A DNA stretch of 56,400 nt from Coriobacteriales bacterium (GCA_017434185.1 JAFRFV010000138.1:1-56400); one strand, 5' to 3'; positions 45,344 to 53,626 are shown, counted from the stretch's first letter. Made by a program: numbers and translations. Notes: a model not told the origin generated them from the letters alone.

Positions 45344-46528
45344 CTACTCCGCGTCGTAGCTGGCCTTGAGCGCGGCGAATGCGGGCATCGAGCCTTCGAT
45401 GCATTCGCGGCTCACGCAGTAGCTCACGCGCACCCAACCGGTGCAGCCAAAGCTGTCGCTGGGAACCAGCAGCAGCTCGAACTTCTTGGCGCGTTCGCTG
45501 AACGCCTTGGCATCGGGTTCGAGCGCCTTCACCCACAGGTAGAACGCACCCTGCGGCTCGACGAACTCGTAGCCCAGTTCGCGCAGGCCGCTGGTGAGCA
45601 GTTCGCGGTTGATGCGGTACGCTTCGACGTCGGCGGGCAGCTCGAGGCAGGCCTGCAACACGTACTGGAACAGCGCGGGCGCGCAGAAGTAGCCCAGCGC
45701 ACGACCGGCTCCGGCAACGGCGATCGCCGTCTCGCGCGCATTGTCCATCAGGTCGCTCACGTAGATGTAGCCGATGCGCTCGCCCGGCAGGCTCAGACAC
45801 TTGCTGAAGCTGTAGCACACGATGGTACGCGGATAGATGCAGGGGATATAGGGAACATCGGCACCGTAGGTGAGCAGACGATACGGCTCATCAGCGATGA
45901 TGTAGATGGCGCGACCCAGCTCGGCCTCCTTGCGCGTGAGCATGGCGGCCAACTCCTGCAGGTTCTCGCGGGTGTAGACGCTACCCACGGGGTTGTTGGG
46001 GCTGTTGATGATGATAGCGCTGGTGTGTTCGTTGATGGCGGCCTCGATGGCGGGCACGTCGAGCGCGAAGCTGGGCTGCAGGCAGGGCACCTCGACCAGC
46101 TGGCAGCCGATCTGCTCGGTCCAGATGCGGTACTCGGGGAAGAACGGCGAGGGTACGATCACCTGGTCGCCGGCGTTGCAGATGGCGGCAAGGCTGATGG
46201 CGATACCAGCGGCGGCACCGGCGGTCAGATAGAGCTGGCCGGGCGTGGCGGGCACACCGTACTCGCGCTTGATGAAGTCGGCGATGGTCTGACGCACCTG
46301 CGGCGCACCGGACGCGGGCGTGTAGCCGTGCAGCACGACGGGGTCCATGTCCATGAGCTTGAGGATGGTCTCGCGCACGGCCTCGGGCGCGGGGACACTG
46401 GGATTGCCGATGCTGAAGTCGAAGACCTTGTCCGCACCGATCATGGCCTTGCGCTCCATACCGTAGGCGAACAGCTCACGGATGGCGCTGGGAGCGGCAC
46501 CGAGGTCATACATACGCTGGTTGATCAT
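45344..46528 (-). CDS. PLP-dependent class I/II aminotransferase
   Basis: The protein is 394 aa, a fold-type I aminotransferase. It has FSIGNPSVPAPEAVRETIL, GYTPASGAPQVRQTIADF, the PLP-binding NSPNNPVGSVYTRENL, IIADEPYRLL and the lysine block CYSFSKCLSLPGERIGYIY. The C-terminal carboxylate-binding Arg is in CTGWVRVSYCVS. It is cytosolic. This pattern is close to aspartate or other L-amino-acid aminotransferases, and the substrate cannot be fixed. SD GGAGGAGC precedes the ATG. An 11-bp hairpin lies between it and the upstream ABC operon. Confidence 0.9.
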   Translation of the reverse strand: MINQRMYDLGAAPSAIRELFAYGMERKAMIGADKVFDFSIGNPSVPAPEAVRETILKLMDMDPVVLHGYTPASGAPQVRQTIADFIKREYGVPATPGQLYLTAGAAAGIAISLAAICNAGDQVIVPSPFFPEYRIWTEQIGCQLVEVPCLQPSFALDVPAIEAAINEHTSAIIINSPNNPVGSVYTRENLQELAAMLTRKEAELGRAIYIIADEPYRLLTYGADVPYIPCIYPRTIVCYSFSKCLSLPGERIGYIYVSDLMDNARETAIAVAGAGRALGYFCAPALFQYVLQACLELPADVEAYRINRELLTSGLRELGYEFVEPQGAFYLWVKALEPDAKAFSERAKKFELLLVPSDSFGCTGWVRVSYCVSRECIEGSMPAFAALKASYDAE

Positions 46529-46576
46529 GGGAAGCTCCTCCGTTCACGTTGTCTATTGCAATTCTGCGATTACGCG

Positions 46577-46603
46577 ACGGTGCTCGCACAGGGCGAGCAC
46601 CGT
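46577..46603 (-). terminator. Hairpin between ABC-2 operon and aminotransferase gene
   Basis: Perfect 11-bp stem (ACGGTGCTCGC, 5-nt loop, GCGAGCACCGT). On the minus strand no U-tract follows, so it could end the ABC operon weakly or act as an operator. GATAAGCGC at 46622-46630 follows in the same gap. Confidence 0.5.
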
Positions 46604-46644
46604 GAAGTGGCGTATTTTGCGGATAAGCGCTTACTTGGAGCAGC

Positions 46645-47343
46645 TTACAGTTCCTTGTCCCGGTAGATCCTGCAGGAGACGACCGAACTCGCAGCATAGA
46701 TGAGAAGCGAGAGCAACACCACGGCTGCAAGGACCAGGAGAGCGTGTGAGGGCACCGCAATCCAGGAGAGCTCGAGTGCAGCCCAGTCGATCCTACCCGC
46801 GACGGAGGCGAAGATACCCACGCCAACGCAGATGACGATCACGGGTACGATACGGGTCGCCTTGGTGAAGCCGTACCGGAAGACGAAGGGCAGCATCATG
46901 GAATCCAGCAGCAGGACCACACAGATGCCCATTATGCTGGCAACGATCAGTGCTCCTATGGGAAGGCTCTGATCGAAGCGCGCGCCGATAGCGCCGGGAA
47001 GCATGCAGAAAACGGCTTGCAGCACAACGGCCAGGATGACACCCGCCACCAATGCCACCAGGCACAGGATCAGGATGGACAGATAGCGGCCACGGACGAT
47101 GTCGTCACGCCCCAAGGGGAATGCAGCCCTGAAGCGTGCCCAACCGTTGAGCTCGTCGAAGGCGCACAGGTTGAAGGAGAGCATCATCGCGGCGAGAACC
47201 GTCAGCATGGGGGCGACGGCAACGGCGCTGCCCATGCACACGGCAACGATCAAGCCGCAGATGCCGTACAGCAGCAGCATCTGCCTGAGGATGCCGCGGA
47301 TGGTGATCAGATCCAGTTCGGCCATGCTCATGACACCCTTCAT
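46645..47343 (-). CDS. ABC-2 type permease
   Basis: The 232-aa membrane protein has six hydrophobic helices and resembles ABC-2 permeases of the ytr/yhc type (short family with ABC2_membrane_5-like pattern). It contains the cytosolic loop FDELNGWARFRAAFPLGRDD, which carries the PLGR/P(L/V)SR motif typical of such permeases. It overlaps the ATPase stop by 4 bases (ATGA), with GGGGAGG as SD inside the ATPase gene. It likely exports a peptide, lipid or drug with its ATPase, and the cargo is unknown. Confidence 0.85.
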   Translation of the reverse strand: MKGVMSMAELDLITIRGILRQMLLLYGICGLIVAVCMGSAVAVAPMLTVLAAMMLSFNLCAFDELNGWARFRAAFPLGRDDIVRGRYLSILILCLVALVAGVILAVVLQAVFCMLPGAIGARFDQSLPIGALIVASIMGICVVLLLDSMMLPFVFRYGFTKATRIVPVIVICVGVGIFASVAGRIDWAALELSWIAVPSHALLVLAAVVLLSLLIYAASSVVSCRIYRDKEL

Positions 47344-48233
47344 CGCTGGCCTCCCCTCAGTACGAATTGCATGTATTCCTCGATGTTGATGCGTTCAACA
47401 TCCACCTGTGGCATCGCAGCCACGAATGTGAAACGATCGGGCAGGAGCACATCGGTGGAGTATTCACGATGCAACAGGAGCGGCTGCCCCTCCCCCGCCT
47501 GCACGAAGAAGGCGAGCACGTCGGACAGCTGGTCCGCACGGCAGTGGGCCACACCCATGCGATCGGTCACCTGGTCCTTATCCACATTGAAGACGATGCG
47601 CCCTTGGTCGATGCCTACCACGATGTCGGCGATCTTGTCCAGGTCGCTGGTGATGTGGCTCGACATGAGGATCGCACGATCATCCGACATGTTGGCTTTG
47701 AGCAGGTCGAGCACCTCGTCGCGTGCCAGTGGGTCGAGGCCAGCGGTCGCCTCATCGAGAATGAGCAGCTGGGGCTCGTGTGCGAGGGCGGCGCAGATCT
47801 GCAGCTTCATGCTCATACCGCGCGAAAGCTCCTTGGTCAGCTTGCCGCCAACGAGACCGGAGAATTCCAGCAACTCGCGGTAGCGCTCCTCATTCCAGTT
47901 GGGGTAGGCAGCGGCCATCATGCGTCCCACCGAGAACAGGCTCTGCTCGGTCATGAAGGGGCAGGTGTCGAACACCACGCCCACGCGTCCCTTCAAGCGG
48001 GCAGCCTGCTCGCTGCTCGCATGGTTGTCGAAGCGCTCGCCGAAAAGCTCCACCGTACCCGCGGCGAGTGGGGTCAGGCCCAGGATGGCACGGATGAGCG
48101 TGGTCTTGCCAGCGCCGTTCGCGCCCACGAGCCCCACCACGCAACCGGCGGGGATGTCCAAGTCGACATCACGCAGGGCGTATTCCTGTCCAAAGCGTTT
48201 GCTCAAGCCCTTTATGGAAACCAGATTCTCCAT
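47340..48233 (-). CDS. ABC exporter ATPase
   Basis: The protein is 297 aa. It has Walker A LVGANGAGKTTLIRAILGL, signature LSRGMSMKLQICAALAHEP, Walker B LLILDEATAGLDPLA and switch MSSHITSDLDKIADIV, with an extra C-terminal domain of about 80 residues. The LSRGM signature is shared by ytrB/bcrA-like ATPases found with GntR regulators. It is 9 bases downstream of the GntR gene and coupled to the permease. Confidence 0.92.
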   Translation of the reverse strand: MENLVSIKGLSKRFGQEYALRDVDLDIPAGCVVGLVGANGAGKTTLIRAILGLTPLAAGTVELFGERFDNHASSEQAARLKGRVGVVFDTCPFMTEQSLFSVGRMMAAAYPNWNEERYRELLEFSGLVGGKLTKELSRGMSMKLQICAALAHEPQLLILDEATAGLDPLARDEVLDLLKANMSDDRAILMSSHITSDLDKIADIVVGIDQGRIVFNVDKDQVTDRMGVAHCRADQLSDVLAFFVQAGEGQPLLLHREYSTDVLLPDRFTFVAAMPQVDVERINIEEYMQFVLRGGQR

Positions 48234-48242
48234 GGTCGTCTC

Positions 48243-48626
48243 CTAGTTGGCATCCTTCTCGCTGGCCAGCAGGTCCAGCATCTCGTGCAGCTCAGGCAGG
48301 GTGAGCCCCAGCGGCGCGGCTTCGGTGAGCGCGCGGTCGAGCAGCTCCTCCACCCGCCGCATGCGGTCCTCGCGGAGCAGGGTTCGGTTGCCCTGCGCCA
48401 CGAAGCTGCCCTTGCCCTGGAAGCTGTTGATGAAGCCCTGGGCTTCCAGATCCTGGTATGCCCGCTTGGTGGTGATGATGCTCACGCGCAGGTCGTTGGC
48501 CAGGGTGCGGATGGACGGCAGCGGGTCGCCCTCGCGTAGCTCGCCCGAAAGGATCGCGTCCTTGATCTGGGCGGCTATCTGGTCGTACAACGGTTTGGTG
48601 CTGGCATTCGAGATGATGATGTCCAC
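48243..48626 (-). CDS. GntR-family (YtrA-type) transcriptional regulator
   Basis: The 127-aa protein has an N-terminal winged HTH: PLYDQIAAQIKDAILSGELR, DPLPSIRTLANDLRVS, TTKRAYQDLEAQGFINSFQGKG (in two blocks). It has a short C-terminal dimerisation helix of about 45 residues, as in the YtrA subfamily. It starts at a GTG (48626) after CGAGGTACGAGAAC. It heads an operon with an ABC ATPase and a permease, and a double GTATATAC operator overlaps the promoter, so it probably represses its own operon until an inducer binds. Confidence 0.92.
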   Translation of the reverse strand: MDIIISNASTKPLYDQIAAQIKDAILSGELREGDPLPSIRTLANDLRVSIITTKRAYQDLEAQGFINSFQGKGSFVAQGNRTLLREDRMRRVEELLDRALTEAAPLGLTLPELHEMLDLLASEKDAN

Positions 48627-48666
48627 GTTCTCGTACCTCGATCCTCATTCGCAGTCTGCGAGGCAA

Positions 48667-48695
48667 AGTATATACATAGTATATACAGTTTGCAA
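48667..48695 (-). promoter_or_regulatory. Promoter with overlapping GTATATAC operator of the GntR/ABC operon
   Basis: On the minus strand TTGCAA (48690-48695), a 17-base spacer and TATACT (48667-48672) form a promoter. GTATATAC is at 48668-48675 and 48679-48686, with 3 bases between. The palindromes lie over the spacer and -10, so a bound GntR dimer pair would block RNA polymerase. Confidence 0.8.
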
Positions 48696-48707
48696 GGACT
48701 TTTTCGC

Positions 48708-48829
48708 GTGGAAAGGGGACGTGTTTCATTCCACGAACGTGTGATTGGGGACATGTTTCAAACTGAGGGAGTGCGCTAAGACCTGTCCCCAATCACACAA
48801 ATGTGGAAGGAAACACGTCCCCTTTCCAC
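48708..48829. repeat. Four-unit palindromic element (32-nt period, 2 direct + 2 inverted)
   Basis: Direct units carry GGGGAC at 48715 and 48747, and inverted units carry GTCCCC at 48785 and 48817, so both arms have a period of 32. The outer units are GTGGAAAGGGGACGTGTTTC (48708) with the inverse ending at 48829. The inner units have GTGTGATTGGGGACA at 48739 and its inverse starting at 48785. The element lies between the GntR promoter and the stop of the DUF1893 gene, so it fills the gap and would form a terminator-like hairpin. Confidence 0.92.
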
Positions 48830-48830
48830 A

Positions 48831-49244
48831 TCAGAGAGTGGCGAGGCGGGTGCGGATAGCGATAAGGGCTTCTTCTGGGGTGCTGGCGTCGCGCACGGTG
48901 AATTCGATGGGGCAGGGCCCGTCGCCTGCGCGATTCACGATGCCCGGCACGAGCTGATCGCAGCTGGCCTGGATGCCGTAGCGCTGCAGTGTGGCGCACG
49001 CGGGCTCGCTCATGACGTTGGCATGCACGGCGGCAACCCCCAGCAGCACGTACAGGTAGGCGGCGCCGTTGCCCACCACTTTGTCGGCGGCAACGAATCC
49101 GCGCAGGTCACGCCCCTCGTCCAGCCATGTGAGCAGCGGGCGGACACCACGCTGGTGACTCACGAGTTGCACACCGCCGTTGCGCAGAACACACGTGGCA
49201 TCGAGCGCGGCGAGTTGCTCGCGTGCGATATCGAGATCAGTCAT
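48831..49244 (-). CDS. DUF1893-like protein
   Basis: The 137-aa protein resembles DUF1893, a small cytosolic family: DIAREQLAALDATCVLRNGG, the loop GNGAAYLYVLLGVAAVHANV, and two Cys (EPACATLQRYGIQASCDQLV in two blocks). The family is of unknown function but occurs near nucleotide/pterin or tRNA modifying genes. Start at 49244. It is the last gene of the FTR/Trx/MetF-like operon, and the palindromic element ends 2 bases from its stop. Confidence 0.8.
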   Translation of the reverse strand: MTDLDIAREQLAALDATCVLRNGGVQLVSHQRGVRPLLTWLDEGRDLRGFVAADKVVGNGAAYLYVLLGVAAVHANVMSEPACATLQRYGIQASCDQLVPGIVNRAGDGPCPIEFTVRDASTPEEALIAIRTRLATL

Positions 49245-49251
49245 GGGATCA

Positions 49252-50871
49252 TCACCAGACCTTGGGGGCATCGTCAGCGGGCGGGATGCCACCGTCGGCA
49301 GCATCATCGGGCTCCACGCCGGGCAGCCACATACGGCGTGCATATCCGTCGCGGCCGGTGGCGGTGGCGCCCCAGGGACTCTTGCCAAAGTTGCTCCAGT
49401 CATTGGGCGGCACGACGTAGGCGGCCAGGCTCTCCTGCTCGCCGTATGGCTTCAAACGGTGGTAGGCGGTGAACCAGATGCACCGCTTCTGACCGGGGTA
49501 GACCTCGCACCAGCCGTCCTTGCTGCCTCCGCACGGGCCATTGCGCTGACACTTGGGGCAATGCACCATGGGGCAGGTGTAGGCGGTGGCGTACAGGCCG
49601 CAGTCGCCGCAATCCATGCAATCGTAGAGACGCACCTTGTTGCGATGCTCGAAGCCATGGGGATGCAGACGGCCACCCTGCTCCTCCAGCTTGCGCTGAT
49701 GCTTCATGAAAGCGCTGTTGAGGCCCTTGCCGGGTACGAAGAACAGCTTGTGGAAGCGGCGGCTCATGCGGTAGTTCCCCTGGATATCACGGTCATCCGC
49801 GAACGACTCCGTGCGGGGCGCCTGCGTGGGCGCATTGAGACCGGTCTCCGTGTCCTGCTCGTAGTAGTGGAAGCAGCCTTCCTGCGGGTAGCTCATCGCG
49901 GGCAGATGCATGACCCAGTCGCGTTGGTAGTCGGCCGCCATGTCCAGGATGAGTTCCAGATTGGTGGCATCCAGATCCGGGCCGCCAAGATGCACACCGG
50001 CGCAGCCCAGACCGCGCGCGATCGCGACCATCTTGGCTGCACGCTGGAGACGGGCGAGAAGGCCCTTATCCGGCGACTGGTCGCGCTCCTCGCGGAGCGT
50101 GGCCAGGAAGGCATCGCTCACGTCGCAGCCGGGTATGGCGCCGCGGTTCATGGCAGCGCCCGCACCTGCTGAAAGGATGTAGACGTTGGCGATCAGCGGC
50201 ACATCGATGCCGGCATCGCCCATGAGCCAGAGCATCTCCTGCAACTTGCGGGCGTCATAGCCCACCTGGCTCACGATGAAGCGGGCGCCGGCGAAGACCT
50301 TCTTCTTGAGCTTGTAGAACTGGGTGAGGGTTTCGGCCTCGGTCCACTTGAAGGGCGAGACCACGGCACCGGCGAAGAAGTCCGACGCCTGGGTGCGAAC
50401 GACCTGGCCCTTTGGATTGGGATAACCCATGCCCTTGTTCATCGAGCCCACCATCTGCAGCAACGTGATGGGGTCGAGATCGTAGACCGGGCGCGGACGA
50501 CCGTTCCAACCAGTGGAGGGATAGTCGCCGGTCATGCACAGCAGGTTCTGGATACCCGTGCGCTGAGCGGCGTAGAGCTGTCCCTCCAGCTGGTTGCGGT
50601 TGCGGTCCTTGCAGGTCAGGTGAAGCAGGGGCGTGATGCCCTTATCCACCAGATCCTGACACAGGGTGTCGGCGAGCAGGGCGAGATTGCCACCCGGCGC
50701 GTCGGTGATGGAGATGGCGTGCACCTTACGGGTCGCCCACAGGCGCTGGGCGTTCTCCAGCAGGCGCTGCTGGGACGTCTCATTGGCGCCGCGTCCGGGC
50801 ACCAGTTCGCAGCTGATGCAGAACTCGCCGGACTCGATCGCCTCACGGAAGGGGTTGTGGGTACCCGCCAT
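49252..50871 (-). CDS. Methylenetetrahydrofolate reductase-like protein with C-terminal zinc ribbon domain
   Basis: The protein is 539 aa. Residues 1-310 have a MetF-like TIM barrel (FCISCELVPGRGANETSQQR, HAISITDAPGGN, TPLLHLTCKDRNRNQLEG, NLLCMTGDYPSTGW). The C-terminal 150 residues hold the MTHFR C-terminal Cys motifs: YDCMDCGDCGLYATAYTCPM, HCPKCQRNGPCGGSKDGWCE. This arrangement matches the MetF-type subunit of anaerobic methyl-branch reductases, which couple 5,10-methylene-THF reduction to other electron carriers. In the operon it is preceded by thioredoxin and an FTR-like protein, which suggests a ferredoxin-linked redox supply. SD GGAGGGAGCC. No MetV-like partner is seen. Confidence 0.88.
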   Translation of the reverse strand: MAGTHNPFREAIESGEFCISCELVPGRGANETSQQRLLENAQRLWATRKVHAISITDAPGGNLALLADTLCQDLVDKGITPLLHLTCKDRNRNQLEGQLYAAQRTGIQNLLCMTGDYPSTGWNGRPRPVYDLDPITLLQMVGSMNKGMGYPNPKGQVVRTQASDFFAGAVVSPFKWTEAETLTQFYKLKKKVFAGARFIVSQVGYDARKLQEMLWLMGDAGIDVPLIANVYILSAGAGAAMNRGAIPGCDVSDAFLATLREERDQSPDKGLLARLQRAAKMVAIARGLGCAGVHLGGPDLDATNLELILDMAADYQRDWVMHLPAMSYPQEGCFHYYEQDTETGLNAPTQAPRTESFADDRDIQGNYRMSRRFHKLFFVPGKGLNSAFMKHQRKLEEQGGRLHPHGFEHRNKVRLYDCMDCGDCGLYATAYTCPMVHCPKCQRNGPCGGSKDGWCEVYPGQKRCIWFTAYHRLKPYGEQESLAAYVVPPNDWSNFGKSPWGATATGRDGYARRMWLPGVEPDDAADGGIPPADDAPKVW

Positions 50872-50895
50872 GGCTCCCTCCTTGCAGGTCGCGAA

Positions 50896-51204
50896 CTAGA
50901 GAGCGAAGGCCTCCAGCTGGTGGATGTCCTTGTAGCCGGCTTCCTGCTTCACGGCGACGCCGTTCTTGAAGATCATGAGGGTGGGGATGGCCTCGATGGC
51001 GAAGCGCTGCGCGAGAGCGGGCTCCTCGTCGGTGTTGACCTTGCAGACCTTGATCTCCGGGTGCGCGATGGCGAACTCGACGAGCACGGGAGCCTGCTTA
51101 CGGCAGGGCGGGCACCAGGTGGCCCAGAAGTCCACGAGGACGGTATCTTCGGCCTTGAGGACCTCGTCCTCGAAATTCTTGGTGGTGACGGTGGTTTCCA
51201 GCAT
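50896..51204 (-). CDS. Thioredoxin with CPPC active site
   Basis: The 102-aa protein is a standard single thioredoxin domain: VLVDFWATWCPPCRKQAPVL, then KVNTDEEPALAQRF and IEAIPTLMIFKNG with the cis-Pro. The active site is Cys-Pro-Pro-Cys instead of the usual CGPC, which changes the reduction potential. The start at 51204 follows GGAGGAAACC. It is located between the FTR-like protein and the MetF-like gene and is the likely electron carrier between them. Confidence 0.92.
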   Translation of the reverse strand: MLETTVTTKNFEDEVLKAEDTVLVDFWATWCPPCRKQAPVLVEFAIAHPEIKVCKVNTDEEPALAQRFAIEAIPTLMIFKNGVAVKQEAGYKDIHQLEAFAL

Positions 51205-51226
51205 GGTTTCCTCCAATCGATCGTAC

Positions 51227-51424
51227 TTACAGGGACTTGTAGTAGAGCATGCAGTGGCAGAAGCCCTCGAACTCCGGATCCTTGATCTGGTCGCGGAATT
51301 CCTTGCACATGCACTTGGTCTCGGGGGTGCGGGCAACACGGCAGGGACAATAACCGCCGGTGCGGGCGAGGCCGTCCTTGATCTCGCGGACGACTTCCTC
51401 ATCGGGATTGAGTGTGACTTTCAT
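51227..51424 (-). CDS. Ferredoxin-thioredoxin reductase catalytic subunit-like protein
   Basis: The 65-aa protein is much shorter than plant FTR beta (about 110). Six cysteines in three pairs are visible: YCPCR (26/28), KCMCK (38/40) and FCHCM (56/58), the CPC, CXC and CHC order of FTR subunits that hold a 4Fe-4S cluster beside a redox disulfide. Spacing between pairs differs from cyanobacterial FTR. It lies 22 bases upstream of the thioredoxin gene on the same strand, with AAAGGAG as SD, and is the first gene of the operon. It would reduce the adjacent thioredoxin with ferredoxin electrons. Confidence 0.85.
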   Translation of the reverse strand: MKVTLNPDEEVVREIKDGLARTGGYCPCRVARTPETKCMCKEFRDQIKDPEFEGFCHCMLYYKSL

Positions 51425-51547
51425 GGATACTCCTTTCCTGCATCACTGCAGATAGCATATCAGATGTGTCAACGCTATACTTCTTTCATGATGGCAACGG
51501 ACGTACGAAGGCGTCGTTGACCGAGCACACGAGAGAAGGAGCGCGGA

Positions 51548-52294
51548 ATGAGCCTATGGGGAGACCTTGAGAAACTGAAGTCCTGCACCTGGGTGGATCT
51601 GACCCACCCGCTGAACAACGAGAGTCCCTATTGGGGCGGCATGCCGGAGGGTGTCGTTGATCTGTGCCACACGGTCTTCGACTACGACTCCCCCATCCTC
51701 AAGTGCCGCATCCACACATACAAGTTCCCGGGTCAGTTCGGCACCCACGTGGACTTCCCGCTGCACTTCGAGCCGGGTCTGGCCGCCAGCGAAGCCTACG
51801 ACGACCCCTGCGTGCTGCCGCTCGTGGTGATCGACATCACGCCGCAGATGAAGGCCAACATCGAGCACGCCATCACCGTGGATGACATCCTGGCCTTCGA
51901 GGCCGCCAATGGCAAGATCCCCGCGGGTTCGTTCGTGGCACTGCGCACCGACTGGCACAAGCGTTGGCCGGACAACAACGCCCTCAACAACTTCGACGCC
52001 GACGGTGGCGAGCACTGCCCGGGCTGGTCGCTCGAAGCCCTCAAGTTCCTCTATGAGGAGCGCGGCATCGCCATGAACGGCCATGAGACCTTCGACACCG
52101 ATGCCTCCAGCGTCGCCGCCGCACTCGAGGACCTGGGCTGCGAGCGTTACGTGCTCGCCAACGGCCACCTGCAGCTGGAGGCCATGGCCAATCTGGACAA
52201 GCTTCCCGCGACGGGCGCCATCATCTTCGTCGCCTGGCCGCACATCGAAGGCGCGACCGGTCTGCCGGTGCGCGCATGGGCGGTCTTCGACTAG
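51548..52294 (+). CDS. Cyclase-family (kynurenine formamidase-like) metal hydrolase
   Basis: The 248-aa protein belongs to the cyclase family (PF04199). The metal-binding HxGTHxDxPxHF motif is present as FGTHVDFPLHF with nearby ITPQMK and LRTDWHKRW. A second His-Glu block is in MNGHETFDTDASS, and the C-terminus has ATGAIIFVAWPHIEGATGLP. Family members hydrolyse formylkynurenine or other amides, lactones and cyclic substrates, so the substrate is unknown. SD AGAAGGAG precedes the ATG. It is divergent from the FTR operon. The stop overlaps the convergent LOG gene stop by 4 bases. Confidence 0.9.
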   Translation: MSLWGDLEKLKSCTWVDLTHPLNNESPYWGGMPEGVVDLCHTVFDYDSPILKCRIHTYKFPGQFGTHVDFPLHFEPGLAASEAYDDPCVLPLVVIDITPQMKANIEHAITVDDILAFEAANGKIPAGSFVALRTDWHKRWPDNNALNNFDADGGEHCPGWSLEALKFLYEERGIAMNGHETFDTDASSVAAALEDLGCERYVLANGHLQLEAMANLDKLPATGAIIFVAWPHIEGATGLPVRAWAVFD

Positions 52295-52836
52295 AGAGTC
52301 ATCTCGAGCTTGCCGCCAGCACCATCAGCACTGCTGAAGGGCACGAAATCGATCCGCTCCAGAAGCTGATCGCTGCAGAAACCGGCACCCGCCATGTCCC
52401 GCAAGGCTTGGCGGGTGCTGTCATAGAATCCGTTCACGTTGATGAAGACGATGGGGTACTCCGTGGGCGAGAGCTTGGCCAGGGAGATCACATCGCTCAT
52501 CTCATCCCAGGTGCCAGGACCGCCCGGAAGCGCCACGAATGCGTCTCCCAGCCGGTACATGCACTGCTTGCGCGCGGCGAGATCGGGCGTTTCGATGCAT
52601 TCGTCCAGGTCCTGGTATTTGCGGGCTTGGATAAGCGCGTTGTTGGTGAGGACACCGGTCAGCTTGGCACCGGCAGCACGCGCCGCATCGGCCACCGCGC
52701 CCATGAGTCCCGTGCGGCAACCACCCCAGACCAGATCATGGCCGTTCCGGCCTATCCACGTACCCAGCCGCTGGGCCGCCAGGATGAAGTCGGGATCGTT
52801 CCCGGTACTGGAACCACAGAAGACCACGATGTTCAT
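52291..52836 (-). CDS. LOG-family protein (cytokinin riboside 5'-monophosphate phosphoribohydrolase-like)
   Basis: This 181-aa Rossmann-like protein has the LOG signature: MNIVVFCGSSTGND, VWGGCRTGLMGAVADAAR (PGGRGT-family first block), RKYQDLDECI and LPGGPGTWDEMSDVISLAKL, the PGGxGTxxE catalytic motif. Such proteins hydrolyse nucleoside 5'-monophosphates, e.g. AMP to adenine and ribose 5-phosphate. It is cytosolic and a single gene. The start at 52836 follows GGGGAGGACGAGC. Confidence 0.92.
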   Translation of the reverse strand: MNIVVFCGSSTGNDPDFILAAQRLGTWIGRNGHDLVWGGCRTGLMGAVADAARAAGAKLTGVLTNNALIQARKYQDLDECIETPDLAARKQCMYRLGDAFVALPGGPGTWDEMSDVISLAKLSPTEYPIVFINVNGFYDSTRQALRDMAGAGFCSDQLLERIDFVPFSSADGAGGKLEMTL

Positions 52837-52964
52837 GCTCGTCCTCCCCTTGCGCGTGATAAGGGCCGCGCCACGCGCTTTTGCGCGCCTGACAACATGC
52901 GATTATAATCTGTTCCGCCAATCCCGCACATCAAGATGGCCGGCAGCGACGCCAAAGGAGACCC

Positions 52965-53600
52965 ATGACCAAGAGCAGACACATACTATCCGGAGCGTGC
53001 AACCTGGCCGTCGTGATCCTGGTCATCATGAGCATCGCCTGGTTCTACATGCCCGGGCGCGAGGCCGACCCCTTCCTGGACGGCATCGGCCTGTTCTGCT
53101 TCTTCACCACCGACTCCAACGTGCTTGCCGCCCTCGCTTGCCTGGCGTTGCTGCCCACCAATTTCAAGGGTCAGAAACCGGGGATGGGCGACACTCCCCT
53201 GCCCCATGCCGCGTTCGTGTTCAAGTTCGTGGGGACGGCTGCCGTGACGGTCACCTTCATGACCGTGATGCTGTTCCTGGGGCCCGTCTACGGCTATACC
53301 GCCATGTTCAAGGGCGCCAACCTGTACCTGCACCTGGTCTGCCCGCTGCTGTGCATCGTCGGGTTCTGCTGTGCCGAAGCCGGTACCCTCAGCTTCAAGG
53401 AGATGCTCTTGGGCATGTTGCCGGTGCTGGTCTACGGCATCGTGTACTTCACGATGGTGGTGGCACTGGGTGCGTGGAAGGACTTCTACACCTTCAACAC
53501 GGGCGGGTTGTGGTACGTGAGCCTGGTCGCCATGGGAGCGGCCACGTTCGTCTTCTGCCTGGCATTGCGCTTCCTGCACCGCAAGGGCGCCGGCGAATGA
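52965..53600 (+). CDS. Multi-pass membrane protein (Pr6Pr-like)
   Basis: The 211-aa protein has six hydrophobic helices: ACNLAVVILVIMSIAWFYM; IGLFCFFTTDSNVLAALACL; a third near AAVTVTFMTVMLFLG; and others toward the C-terminus. The FFTTDSN motif after the first helices and LHLVCPLLCIVGF match Pr6Pr-type membrane proteins of unknown function. SD AAAGGAGACCC precedes the ATG. A -10-like TATAAT lies upstream at about 52905. No partner gene is adjacent. Confidence 0.78.
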   Translation: MTKSRHILSGACNLAVVILVIMSIAWFYMPGREADPFLDGIGLFCFFTTDSNVLAALACLALLPTNFKGQKPGMGDTPLPHAAFVFKFVGTAAVTVTFMTVMLFLGPVYGYTAMFKGANLYLHLVCPLLCIVGFCCAEAGTLSFKEMLLGMLPVLVYGIVYFTMVVALGAWKDFYTFNTGGLWYVSLVAMGAATFVFCLALRFLHRKGAGE

Positions 53601-53626
53601 CCGTATGATCGTGCTGATAACGCCCG

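Noticed and set aside
48708-48829. Insertion sequence
   Set aside because: It has terminal inverted repeats but no transposase frame and only about 120 bases. It could at most be a non-autonomous element.
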